A DNA stretch of 36,024 bases from JALVIU01 sp964462295 (GCA_964462295.1 CAYWXH010000014.1:1-36024), one strand, 5' to 3'; counted from the first letter of the stretch, positions 9,124-15,933 are shown. Notes: generated from the letters alone by a model not told the origin. Numbers and translations are program-made.

Positions 9124-10139
9124 TTTTTATATACCCTCTTAAGCTCTTTTATCTTTTTCATCATATCAGAAAACATTGGTATTGTAAGACTTTGCGCCCC
9201 ATCTGAAAGTGCCTTTTCCGGATTCGGATGCACCTCTACCATAACACCATCTGCTCCTACCACTAAAGAAGAAAGGGCAAGTGGTGCAACAAGGTCTCTT
9301 ATTCCTGTTGCATGAGAAGGATCTACAAATATTGGAAGATGAGAAAGCTTTTTGATAAGTGGTACAGCACTCATATCAAGTGTATTTCTTGTATATGTCT
9401 CAAATGTCCTTATCCCACGTTCACAAAGCATTACATCACAACCCTTCTCACAATTCTTACCCAAAAGGATATACTCTGCTGCAAGCAAAAACTCCTCTAT
9501 CTTTGACATCATGCCACGTTTTAGAAATACCGGTTTATTGGTTTTACCTGCTTTAGTAAGAAGGGTAAAATTCTGCATATTTCTTGCACCTATCTGGATA
9601 ATATCTACAAATTCGGATACTACATCAATAGCTGTAGGTGAGAGTGCCTCGGAAATGACAGGAAGACCTACTTTTTCCCCTGCAAGTGCAAGATACTCAA
9701 GTCCTTTTACGCCCAACCCTTGAAAACTATATGGAGATGTACGAGGTTTAAAGGCACCACCTCGAAGCACAGTAGCCCCTGCCTCTTTTACTGCATGTGC
9801 CACTTCTTCTATCTGTTGTTTTGATTCTATGGAGCATGGGCCTGCGATGACAGTAAAGGTGCCTCCACCTATAACCGTATCCTTTACCTTTATCTTGGTA
9901 TCTTCTTCATGAAATTCCCTTGATACAAGTTTGAATGGCTTAAGGATTGAAACTACATCCTCCACTCCAGGTTTTGCAAGAAGCGCATCTTTTAAAAGAT
10001 ATCTATCATCACCTATTACACCTATTATAGTGCGTTCCTTTCCTCGAGAAAGATGAATCCTAAATCCCTTCTCTTTTATAAAGTTCATCACTTCATTTAT
10101 CTCTTCTTCTCTTGCCTTTGGAGACATTATAACTATCAT
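9120..10139 (-). CDS. aroF: 3-deoxy-7-phosphoheptulonate (DAHP) synthase, type I-beta with N-terminal regulatory domain
   Basis: First step of aromatic amino acid synthesis: phosphoenolpyruvate plus erythrose-4-phosphate. The length is 339 residues. Residues about 1-70 form a ferredoxin-like domain of the kind that gives feedback control in Thermotoga-type enzymes. The (beta/alpha)8 barrel follows, with GPCSIES, RGGAFKPRTSPYSFQG, IQIGARNMQNF, PVFLKRGM, the metal ligand Cys in LCERGIRTFE, DPSHATG and VEVHPNPEKALSDGAQSL. It lies 3 bases downstream of aroH and overlaps aroA. Pairing with a monofunctional chorismate mutase in one operon suggests joint control of entry and exit of the pathway. Confidence 0.95.
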   Translation of the reverse strand: MIVIMSPKAREEEINEVMNFIKEKGFRIHLSRGKERTIIGVIGDDRYLLKDALLAKPGVEDVVSILKPFKLVSREFHEEDTKIKVKDTVIGGGTFTVIAGPCSIESKQQIEEVAHAVKEAGATVLRGGAFKPRTSPYSFQGLGVKGLEYLALAGEKVGLPVISEALSPTAIDVVSEFVDIIQIGARNMQNFTLLTKAGKTNKPVFLKRGMMSKIEEFLLAAEYILLGKNCEKGCDVMLCERGIRTFETYTRNTLDMSAVPLIKKLSHLPIFVDPSHATGIRDLVAPLALSSLVVGADGVMVEVHPNPEKALSDGAQSLTIPMFSDMMKKIKELKRVYKK

Positions 10140-10142
10140 ATC

Positions 10143-10508
10143 TCATCTTCTCCTTTCTAAAAGATCAGGTCTCAATCTAGCCGCATCCCTAAGGTATACA
10201 TGGACTATATCCTTAAGGGAGGTCTCCCTATTTATAAATACCATCACCCTAATAGTCTTAGAAAGTGCATCTTTTACATTCATTTCACATACATCCAAAA
10301 GAGGAATATATTTATAGCCCAATTCTCTCACTGCCCGTGCAGGAAACGCAGCATCAAGGTCAGATGTTACCGAAAAGATAACAGAAACTATCTCCTCTTC
10401 TTTTAGATTATTTTTCTCTACAATACTCTTAAAAAGCAAAGATGCCGCATTAAGTATATCATCTTCACTATTTTCAGAAACAGTTATAGCACCTCTTATG
10501 GCTCGCAT
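10143..10508 (-). CDS. aroH: Monofunctional chorismate mutase, AroH type
   Basis: Converts chorismate to prephenate. The 121-residue protein matches the Bacillus AroH trimer family in length. Visible are the N-terminal RAIRGAITV (substrate Arg), FPARAVRELGY, PLLDVCEMNV (Glu equivalent to Glu78), TIRVMVFIN (Arg equivalent to Arg90) and HVYLRDAARLRPDLLE (Tyr equivalent to Tyr108). I start at the ATG at 10508, preceded by AGGAAGGTG; the frame is open upstream but that extension overlaps the promoter and has no ribosome binding site. First gene of aroH-aroF-aroA. Confidence 0.93.
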   Translation of the reverse strand: MRAIRGAITVSENSEDDILNAASLLFKSIVEKNNLKEEEIVSVIFSVTSDLDAAFPARAVRELGYKYIPLLDVCEMNVKDALSKTIRVMVFINRETSLKDIVHVYLRDAARLRPDLLERRR

Positions 10509-10542
10509 AATACACCTTCCTATTATAAAAGGATTTCTACAA

Positions 10543-10571
10543 AATATATCACAAATAGGAGAAATAGTCAA
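10543..10571 (-). promoter_or_regulatory. Sigma70-type promoter for aroH-aroF-aroA
   Basis: TTGACT (10571-10566) and TATATT (10548-10543) with a 17-base spacer, about 35 bases before the aroH ATG. Palindrome cluster 2 begins 12 bases upstream of the -35 box. No attenuator-like leader peptide is seen in the short 5' untranslated region. Confidence 0.7.
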
Positions 10572-10582
10572 ACATTTTTATA

Positions 10583-10767
10583 GAGATTACCAAGTAGAGA
10601 CAAAAAACCGTCCCTCTTCGCAATGACANNNNNNNNNNNNNNNNNNNNNNNNNNNNNNNNNNNNNNNNNNNNNNNNNNNNNNNNNNNNNNNNNNNNNNNN
10701 NNNNNNNNNNNNNNNNNNNNNNNNNNNNTGTCATTGCGAGGCCCCGGAAGGGGCCGTGGCAATCTCT
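10583..10767. repeat. REP-like palindrome cluster 2 (two copies around a gap)
   Basis: A diverged copy at 10583-10628 begins GAGATTACCAAGT and ends TTCGCAATGACA. An inverted, well conserved copy at 10729-10767 begins TGTCATTGCGAGGCCCC and ends GGGGCCGTGGCAATCTC. They face each other across the scaffold gap, so more copies may be missing. Same family as clusters 1 and 3. Confidence 0.75.
10629..10728. other. Scaffold gap (100 N) inside palindrome cluster 2
   Basis: Exactly 100 N, bordered on both sides by the arm CAATGACA/TGTCATTG of the same dispersed repeat, which is probably why assembly stopped here. Confidence 0.9.
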
Positions 10768-10802
10768 CTTCTTTGGTGACAGAGAGTAGTGAAGGTGATT
10801 GA

Positions 10803-10898
10803 CAAAGGGTCTCTCCTGTGCTAGCATTTTACAAAAGAAGAGGTAAAACTATATGGGAAAATCGGAAAAGATATCTCAAGGAGGTTCTAAGTGATTAA
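10803..10898 (+). pseudogene. Remnant of a MNT-type nucleotidyltransferase (C-terminus only)
   Basis: After an in-frame TGA at 10800, the frame reads to a TAA at 10898 and ends with FYKRRGKTIWENRKRYLKEV then LSD. This short Arg/Lys-rich helix looks like the last helix of MntA-type minimal nucleotidyltransferases. It overlaps the next start by 8 bases (GTGATTAA), the junction often seen in mntA-hepT pairs. Everything upstream is palindrome cluster 2 and gap, so the catalytic GS-x-D part is absent. The family call is an inference from the ending and the neighbour. Confidence 0.4.
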
Positions 10899-11016
10899 AT
10901 TTAATCAAGACAAGATAGAAAGACTCATTCACGAGATACTAAAGGCTCTTACGCACTTATATGAATTTGATCCTATTTTATTCTACGTTCCACAAAAAGG
11001 CCAAGGAGTCCAATAA
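10891..11016 (+). pseudogene. Remnant of a HepT/DUF86-like (HEPN) toxin, N-terminus only
   Basis: A GTG at 10891, 7 bases after AAGGAGG, opens a 41-residue frame: MIKFNQDKIERLIHEILKAL, then THLYEF. This resembles the first helix of HepT/HEPN proteins. After about residue 27 the frame runs into the 3' end of the convergent DUF2330 gene and stops, so the catalytic R-x4-6-H region is missing. It looks like a truncated toxin gene left after a rearrangement. A short free-standing peptide cannot be excluded. Confidence 0.4.
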
Positions 11017-11926
11017 GAAGTAGTTGAGAAATAGGGCTATCTAAAAACGAGAGTTTCTCTTCTCTACACGAAGAAAAGACCATATCTTCTGACATATCAG
11101 ATGGGGAAAGGAGTGCACGCATCTTTGTAAGATAAAAGGTTTTCCCATTTAGAAGTTTATTTAAGCTGCTAAATGAGGCATAATCTTCTGGTTTCAAATA
11201 AGCAGAGTATTCTACAGAAAATTTTGGGTATTTCCATGGTTTTCTGTCAAATATATAGAGAAGCACCTCTGTCTGATCTGCCGCAGAAATAGAGGATATC
11301 TTTAAGGGATAGATAATTTTGGAAGTGGAAAAGTGAATGTGTATAGGCTTTATCCCCATGTAATAGTTCGGATTTTCACTATCTTCTTTTTTCACCTTCA
11401 TAGCAATGAAATAGTATCCCTTTCCTATATAATAGGAAATTACCTGATCTCCACCCTCTGGAAAAGTATAACCATTTTTATTTAACCAATCTATAAGGGC
11501 AGAAGATGTATCTGCAGAAAGTATTGTAGTTTCGTATATCCCTACATCCATAGTTTCCCACACATGCACGTTGCCAGTACCCCCTGGGGCAAATACGATC
11601 TCCCCTGAGCCACAGGTAGCTTGTGTATGGTTTGGAATATAGGTTGTAAGGTAGGAAAGATCGTAAAAAAGATTAGAATCTCCCTCTTCTATGGTGGGAT
11701 ATGAAGGGACAGGGATCACCCATGCAAACTCTTGGTCTTCTCCATATGCATTTACAAAGAGGATAAGGTCCTCTCCTCCCCTCTCTGAGACAATAACACC
11801 TACTTGAGAAGGTTCTTCAAGGTCTCTATAACCAAAAAAACAGCCATCAGAAAGGGCACTAGATGAAAGTACTATTACCAAGAAAAAAACCAAGAGAGAG
11901 ACTCTAAGAGTCTTCTTTTTCTTCAT
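10973..11926 (-). CDS. DUF2330-family exported protein with C-terminal membrane anchor
   Basis: The 317-residue protein starts with a signal peptide (MKKKKTLRVSLLVFFLVIVL then SSSALS). The mature part begins with C-F-F and has VGVIVSERGGEDLILFVNAYG and EFAWVIPVPSYP, the signature of DUF2330 (PF10092), whose function is unknown. A hydrophobic helix (SQLLLIGLLGLFVE) followed by RRIK ends the protein, so it should be anchored with its bulk outside the cytoplasm. Its ATG lies inside the end of tatA (23-base overlap), so the two are translationally coupled. The mature N-terminal Cys is not in a good lipobox, and no twin-arginine motif is present, so Tat export of this protein is not supported by its own signal. 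Confidence 0.8.
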   Translation of the reverse strand: MKKKKTLRVSLLVFFLVIVLSSSALSDGCFFGYRDLEEPSQVGVIVSERGGEDLILFVNAYGEDQEFAWVIPVPSYPTIEEGDSNLFYDLSYLTTYIPNHTQATCGSGEIVFAPGGTGNVHVWETMDVGIYETTILSADTSSALIDWLNKNGYTFPEGGDQVISYYIGKGYYFIAMKVKKEDSENPNYYMGIKPIHIHFSTSKIIYPLKISSISAADQTEVLLYIFDRKPWKYPKFSVEYSAYLKPEDYASFSSLNKLLNGKTFYLTKMRALLSPSDMSEDMVFSSCREEKLSFLDSPISQLLLIGLLGLFVERRIK

Positions 11927-12065
11927 CTTGTCTATTTATCTCTTTTTTATAGCCCCCTATAGCCTTGCCTATAGCCTTACCTAAATCGGGAAGTTTTCCT
12001 GGGCCAAAAATAATGAGTGCGATAATGAGTATAATAAGGAGCTCAGGAAGTCCTAATCTAAACAT
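11904..12065 (-). CDS. tatA: Twin-arginine translocase subunit TatA
   Basis: A 53-residue protein: MFRLGLPELLIILIIALIIF, then GPGKLPDLGKAIGKAIGGYKK and an acidic tail EEKEDS. The short membrane helix, the FGPGKLPDLGKAIG hinge and the amphipathic helix are diagnostic of TatA/TatE. TatA forms the pore-like assemblies of the Tat export system in the cytoplasmic membrane. An AAGGGGG lies upstream of the ATG. It begins 23 bases after the 3' end of tRNA-Ser and overlaps the DUF2330 gene. tatC is not in the window. Confidence 0.9.
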   Translation of the reverse strand: MFRLGLPELLIILIIALIIFGPGKLPDLGKAIGKAIGGYKKEINRQDEEKEDS

Positions 12066-12088
12066 ACAGATTCCCCCTTTGAAAAAGA

Positions 12089-12173
12089 CGGAGAGGCCGG
12101 GACTCGAACCCGGACGGCTTTACGCCTACACCGGTTTTCAAGACCGGCTCCTTGCCAATTCGGACACCTCTCC
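12089..12173 (-). tRNA. tRNA-Ser (anticodon UGA)
   Basis: An 85-base cloverleaf with 7-bp acceptor stem GGAGAGG/CCTCTCC and discriminator G, which suits serine. The anticodon stem-loop CCGGTCTTGAAAACCGG gives UGA, and the long variable arm (TAGGCGTAAAGCC) is class II. The T loop is GGTTCGAGTCC. CCA is not encoded. A T-rich stretch follows, then the tatA ribosome binding site. The acceptor starts 12 bases after the -10 box. Confidence 0.97.
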
Positions 12174-12184
12174 ATTCTATGGAA

Positions 12185-12213
12185 AGTTTAGCACTTTCAA
12201 GGTGAAATGTCAA
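12185..12213 (-). promoter_or_regulatory. Promoter for tRNA-Ser and probably tatA-DUF2330
   Basis: TTGACA (12213-12208) and TAAACT (12190-12185) on the minus strand, 17-base spacer, placing the start point at or just before the tRNA 5' end. Confidence 0.75.
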
Positions 12214-12234
12214 GCCCTGTTTAACTTTTAGCAC

Positions 12235-12263
12235 TTGACAAAAGAGTTTGATAATGCTATACT
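12235..12263 (+). promoter_or_regulatory. Promoter for the small lipoprotein
   Basis: A perfect -35 TTGACA (12235-12240), a 17-base spacer and TATACT (12258-12263). It is divergent from the tRNA promoter, with 21 bases between the two -35 boxes. Confidence 0.75.
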
Positions 12264-12303
12264 TTTTATAAGAAAAATCTATATTTATAAGGAGGTGAAA
12301 GGG

Positions 12304-12621
12304 ATGAAAAAATATGTAAAGCTTGGATTAATAGCGCTTTTACTAATACTCACCTTCACATTTTTAACAGGTTGTGATGATGGCGTTATCCCACCTATCA
12401 TCAGTAGCTACACTGTATATTTCAATTCCTATGATGGGGTATCTGGGTACCTATATGTAGATGGAGTATATGAAGGGTATCTATATCCGTATAGTTATGT
12501 AACTGTTTCCCTATCCCCTGGGAGTCATAGTGTAACCTTAGATAGTACATATTGCGGGCCTATTACAGTATCATATGATGGCCAAGAATTTTATATAGAT
12601 TCTTATTATAATGTATGGTAG
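12304..12621 (+). CDS. Small Tyr-rich lipoprotein with PEGA-like fold
   Basis: A 105-residue protein. The signal peptide ends in the lipobox LTGC (Cys near residue 22), so the mature protein should be lipidated. The rest is a small beta-rich domain, with YLYVDGVYEGYLYPYSYVTV followed by a G-S-H-S-V-T-L turn. This resembles PEGA-type domains (xVYVDG...G.H.V). It is unusually rich in Tyr and Ser and contains almost no Lys or Arg after the signal. The start at 12304 follows a near-perfect AAGGAGGTG; the longer open frame upstream overlaps the promoter. No partner gene is obvious; it is monocistronic. Confidence 0.8.
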   Translation: MKKYVKLGLIALLLILTFTFLTGCDDGVIPPIISSYTVYFNSYDGVSGYLYVDGVYEGYLYPYSYVTVSLSPGSHSVTLDSTYCGPITVSYDGQEFYIDSYYNVW

Positions 12622-12643
12622 AGGGGTCTTTTGCCCTTCTACC
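12617..12643. terminator. Hairpin between convergent stops (possible bidirectional terminator)
   Basis: GGTAGAGGGG and CCCTTCTACC pair into a 10-bp stem (one G-U) around a 7-base loop, exactly between the stop of the lipoprotein and that of the OstA-like gene. Neither side has a clear U tract, so termination strength is doubtful. Confidence 0.5.
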
Positions 12644-13632
12644 TATATATCAAGATGTAGCCAGATTCCTACCTCTTTTTTAACAAAATCATAATCAAGG
12701 TCCAATCTAAATGGCGAAATCTTAGGGGATATACCTATCTTAAAGGTCTCCCAACTCCCAATTGTTAGTATATATGAAAGGTCTGTATATATATCCATAT
12801 CACCCACTGAAGTCCTAAGATGGGTATTACATGTTAAACTATGATACTCTTGGGCGTACCTAAGAGATAGGTTTTTTATAAAAGATTTATCATCAAAGTT
12901 ATATAGAAACTCTGCTTTAAGATTGCTCTTTACAAAAAGAGATACCGGACCTCCAAACCTCAAACCATAAACTATTTTACCATCCTCATAATCCAAAGAA
13001 ATCCCAAAAGTTTTTGAAAAATAGTGTCTCCACCCTAATTCAATGCCCTCTTTCCTCGCCCATTTAAGAGTGAAGAACCCAAAAGATGAAGGGGAATTAT
13101 AATAATCTATAAAATTTTCAAAAGAGAAATTATCATCTGAAATAACTATCTTTGGGAAAATATCATGATCTTCAAAAAACATAAGTCTACTATAGTAAGG
13201 GATACCAAAAATAGGGATCCCATCTTTTGTATAAAAGGTAATAGCTGATGCCTGTAAAAATTTATCTGGGTAAAGGGCGATCTTTTTTGCCCCAAAGACA
13301 AGGGTCTTCCCCTTATATACCCTACCATTTAGGATCCTAAAGGCCTTTTCACTAAAATATATATCACCACAATAGGTAAGATCATCACTTTTATATGTAG
13401 CAGAAAGGATTTCTCCATTTCTTGCTTTTAAGTTAAGATAAAGATAGTCCCCTTTTAGTTCATAGCCATCATACAAGATGGATACACCCTGTTTTGCCTC
13501 TATCGTTTGGGTATCTAGGTCATACTCTGTATATGGAGAAAAAATGGAGAATTCATACATAGAAAAAGCAAGGGAGACAAAGAAAAAGAAAGATAAAGAT
13601 AAAGCTACAAAAATAAAAAAATATCTTCTCAC
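12643..13632 (-). CDS. OstA/LptD-like secreted protein
   Basis: A 329-residue protein with a long signal peptide (MRRYFFIFVALSLSFFFFVS, cleaved near AFS). Residues about 40-130 form repeating short strands of the LptA/OstA jelly-roll kind: IEAKQGVSILYDGYELKGDY, then LNLKARNGEILSA. The rest alternates short strands rich in aromatic residues (SFGFFTLKWARKEGIELGWR and similar), as in a small barrel. Full LptD is over 700 residues, so this is either a shortened relative or a distinct OstA-like family of outer-membrane proteins. The role in lipopolysaccharide export is inferred from the fold only. It follows the transposase-like gene by 16 bases on the same strand. Confidence 0.6.
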   Translation of the reverse strand: MRRYFFIFVALSLSFFFFVSLAFSMYEFSIFSPYTEYDLDTQTIEAKQGVSILYDGYELKGDYLYLNLKARNGEILSATYKSDDLTYCGDIYFSEKAFRILNGRVYKGKTLVFGAKKIALYPDKFLQASAITFYTKDGIPIFGIPYYSRLMFFEDHDIFPKIVISDDNFSFENFIDYYNSPSSFGFFTLKWARKEGIELGWRHYFSKTFGISLDYEDGKIVYGLRFGGPVSLFVKSNLKAEFLYNFDDKSFIKNLSLRYAQEYHSLTCNTHLRTSVGDMDIYTDLSYILTIGSWETFKIGISPKISPFRLDLDYDFVKKEVGIWLHLDI

Positions 13633-13648
13633 AAGCCCTCCTCAATTC

Positions 13649-14110
13649 CTACCAGATCGCATCAAGATCTGTTGGATTTCCCATATAAGAAGAGGAATAT
13701 CTATACTTTTTTGGGCTGTCTATAAGCCCTTTCTCTTTTGCCAATCTATGAACAAAATTGAGTGCCTCTATGAGTTGTGCCCGAGAATTTATATTCTCCA
13801 CAGTATATCCCTTTTTCCACAAAGTAGCACCTAAAATACTACGGGATCTCAAACTCTTACTGATACGCCTCTTTATGCCCTTTACCATCTTATCAAGGAG
13901 ATTTGCAGTTTTTACCCTTATAATAAGATGGAGCTCATTTGGTAAAATAGTAAAACCAAAGAGTAAAAAATAATCTTTCTCGTTCATATCATATATGATA
14001 TCCAAAATTATGTCAAGGGATTCTTCACTAAAATATATACCCTTATCTGTAAAGATAGATATATAAAAGACCTCACCTGCCCTAAGATATCCATCAAGAT
14101 GGCTCATCAT
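13649..14110 (-). CDS. RAYT/Y1-transposase-like protein with degenerate HUH motif
   Basis: The 153-residue protein follows the outline of REP-associated tyrosine transposases (TnpA_REP, IS200/IS605-related): AGEVFYISIFTDKGIYF (usual PGxxYHVxxRGNxRxxIF), FTILPNELHLIIRV (usual xxxMPNHxHLLI), and a C-terminal helix with KGLIDSPKKYRYSSS (usual AGLVxxPxxYxxSS). The HUH pair is changed to E-L-H, and the early YH is Y-I, so DNA nicking is probably impaired. The hypothetical start at 14110 has no ribosome binding site and abuts the U tract of the upstream terminator. It is in line with the OstA-like gene 16 bases downstream. It may be a domesticated relative acting on the REP-like palindromes of this genome; that link is inference. 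Confidence 0.65.
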   Translation of the reverse strand: MMSHLDGYLRAGEVFYISIFTDKGIYFSEESLDIILDIIYDMNEKDYFLLFGFTILPNELHLIIRVKTANLLDKMVKGIKRRISKSLRSRSILGATLWKKGYTVENINSRAQLIEALNFVHRLAKEKGLIDSPKKYRYSSSYMGNPTDLDAIW

Positions 14111-14111
14111 A

Positions 14112-14146
14112 CAAAAAAAGGGAAAGGGTATATACCCTTTCCCTTT
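14112..14146 (-). terminator. Intrinsic terminator after the SLH porin gene
   Basis: A perfect 30-base palindrome at 14117-14146 (AAAGGGAAAGGG, TATATA loop, then its complement) is followed on the minus strand by a run of T down to 14113. It lies 27 bases after the porin stop. Confidence 0.9.
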
Positions 14147-14172
14147 GAGTATCTCTGTTTTTATATCTAAAC

Positions 14173-15712
14173 TTAGAATGTTACCTCTAAGCTCATACTT
14201 ACTGTACCATTGCCATCATCGATATTGCCCATGGTGTCAAAGCTACCATAATCACCGAGGTCTTCACTCCAAGCATTCTGCTCGTATCCGAGTGTAAGTG
14301 TGGTATTTTCTGCAAGTGTCTTTACTAAGGACACCTCGGCACTCCAGATAGGTGCACCAGCTGCTGGAACTGTGTCTAATCTACCTTCTAACTTTCCGGT
14401 TAAGCTATCGTCAAATTTGTATGCAACTGTTGCCTTTGCTGCATGTTCTCCTGTTGCAGAGGTGTACTGATAAGCTGCAGATAATGTAGTCTTATCAAGT
14501 GCTGGGTAGTTGAGATAACCTACATAGAGTGTAAATCCACCTGCTACCATGTCATAGGTGAAGTCTACTCCTGCCTGCTCACTTGTGTCTTTATTTACTG
14601 TGTATACGAGTTTTCCTTCTACNNNNNNNNNNNNNNNNNNNNNNNNNNNNNNNNNNNNNNNNNNNNNNNNNNNNNNNNNNNNNNNNNNNNNNNNNNNNNN
14701 NNNNNNNNNNNNNNNNNNNNNNAAGGCTACCAGTTGTCAAATCAACTTTCCCTGCTACACCAAATGCACCTGCATTAATTGCATAACCACCCTCTACCTT
14801 AAGGGTTGCCTGTGTATTTTCAGTATCTATAAACTTCCAGGAAAGATCTGCACCTGCAATCATATCGGATGCAGCTACATCATAGGAGAATGTTACACCA
14901 AGATCTCCCCAATCTGCATTTACTGTATACCAATCATCCACCTTTGTACCGAATCTCCATGTTGCATCAAGCCAGCTCCATTTTGCGGAAAGACCTGCAT
15001 ACTCATCACCATTGTAGATAAGTCCTAACTCTCCCATAGAACCAAGGTCATCAATGCTATCAGATGCTTTAAGATAAGATGCACCATTGTCCCATTTAAT
15101 CCAGAAGGAGTCTGCAGATACTGTTGGTGCACCAGAAATCACATCATCAACTGTAAGCTCTACACCTGCATTTGTAGTATCATTAATATCTACAGAAAAG
15201 TTTAATTTTGTAGAATCAGAAAGTGTAGCAGCAGCCATGGTTGGCAGAACCTGCTTACTGTATTCTACTTTGAAGGAACCAGATACCTTCATTGGTTCAA
15301 AGTACTTGTTGAGTTTTGCAACATCTGCCTGAAGGGCCTTGATAGCCTTGCTATTTTCACCAAGTGCAGCCTTTAGGTCATCAACTGTTACACCAAGTGT
15401 GGAGAGCTCTTCTGCAAACTCTACAGAGAGTTTCTCGAGCACTGCAAGGTCTTCTTTTGTTACATAACCCTTCTGCTCTACATATGCGAGAGCCTTTGCA
15501 ATTGCCTCTGCGAATTCGTATCTTGTCATAGTTCTGTTGCCACCAAATGTACCATCTGGGTAACCTACGATGATACCCTTTGCAGCAAGACTCTGGACAG
15601 CATCATATGCCCAGTGATCAGCAGGTACATCTACAAATGGGTTTGCAAATGCAAATGCGGAGAAAACAAGCACAATCAATAAAGCAAATCCTAATCTTTT
15701 CATAACTTTCAT
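14173..15712 (-). CDS. SLH-domain outer membrane porin-like protein (contains scaffold gap)
   Basis: The signal peptide (cleaved after AFA) is followed by one SLH domain, FVDVPADHWAYDAVQSLAAK to about residue 85. Next come a coiled segment (about 90-140: LAVLEKLSVEFAEELSTLGV and on) and then alternating beta strands to the end, SLEVTF. SLH plus coil plus barrel, ending in Phe, is the OmpM/Omp-alpha plan in which the SLH domain binds peptidoglycan polymers and the barrel sits in the outer membrane. The two parts lie in different frames only because the gap length is nominal; 14173-14622 clearly continues the strand pattern. AGGAGGG is only 2 bases before the ATG at 15712 and 11 before the in-frame ATG at 15703, so the exact start is open. 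Its strong promoter and leader suggest high expression. Confidence 0.88.
14623..14722. other. Scaffold gap (100 N) inside the porin-like gene
   Basis: Exactly 100 N in the beta-strand region. Nominal length breaks the frame. Confidence 0.9.
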
Positions 15713-15880
15713 ACCCTCCTTTTTGTTTTTTTGCCTTCAGGAGGAGAGAAGTATCCTTGTTTCCTTACCCCCATCCATGAAGGCTAAATTTTAGGTATTT
15801 TAGCAAACCTCTACAGGGAAATTTTACTAACAAATTTCACCTCCTTTTTCATATGCATATTTCTCCCTTTATAGGTTTGC
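15713..15880 (-). promoter_or_regulatory. Structured 5' leader of the porin-like gene
   Basis: About 165 bases lie between the predicted start point and the ATG. Hairpin 1 (15880-15803) begins at the predicted first base: GCAAACCT pairs with AGGTTTGC, and an inner AGGG/CCCT plus AAAT/ATTT stem extends it. Its loop holds AAGGAGGTGA. Hairpin 2 (15784-15733) has GCCTTCA/TGAAGGC and a G-rich strand opposite CTCTCCTCC. That CCTCCT is also complementary to the porin AGGAGGG at 15720-15714 and to the AGGAGG in hairpin 1, so alternative pairings exist. Short frames with ribosome binding sites (15 codons from ATGCATATG; 22 codons from a TTG) lie inside. I recognise no known riboswitch. Confidence 0.55.
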
Positions 15881-15886
15881 ATAGAT

Positions 15887-15916
15887 ATTATACCCCCAAA
15901 TCTCAAATAATGTCAA
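15887..15916 (-). promoter_or_regulatory. Strong promoter for the porin-like gene
   Basis: Consensus TTGACA (15916-15911) and consensus TATAAT (15892-15887), spacer 18 bases. It is the best promoter match in the window. Confidence 0.85.
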
Positions 15917-15933
15917 GAATTTTTGAAAAATTT

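Noticed and set aside
13649..14110. A complete IS200/IS605 element
   Set aside because: No tnpB, no terminal hairpins or target-site pattern around the gene, and the HUH motif is altered; RAYT-like is a better fit.
15713..15880. A known riboswitch (c-di-GMP, Moco or similar) upstream of the porin gene
   Set aside because: The hairpins are clear, but I cannot match the conserved cores of any riboswitch class I know; reported as an unclassified leader.
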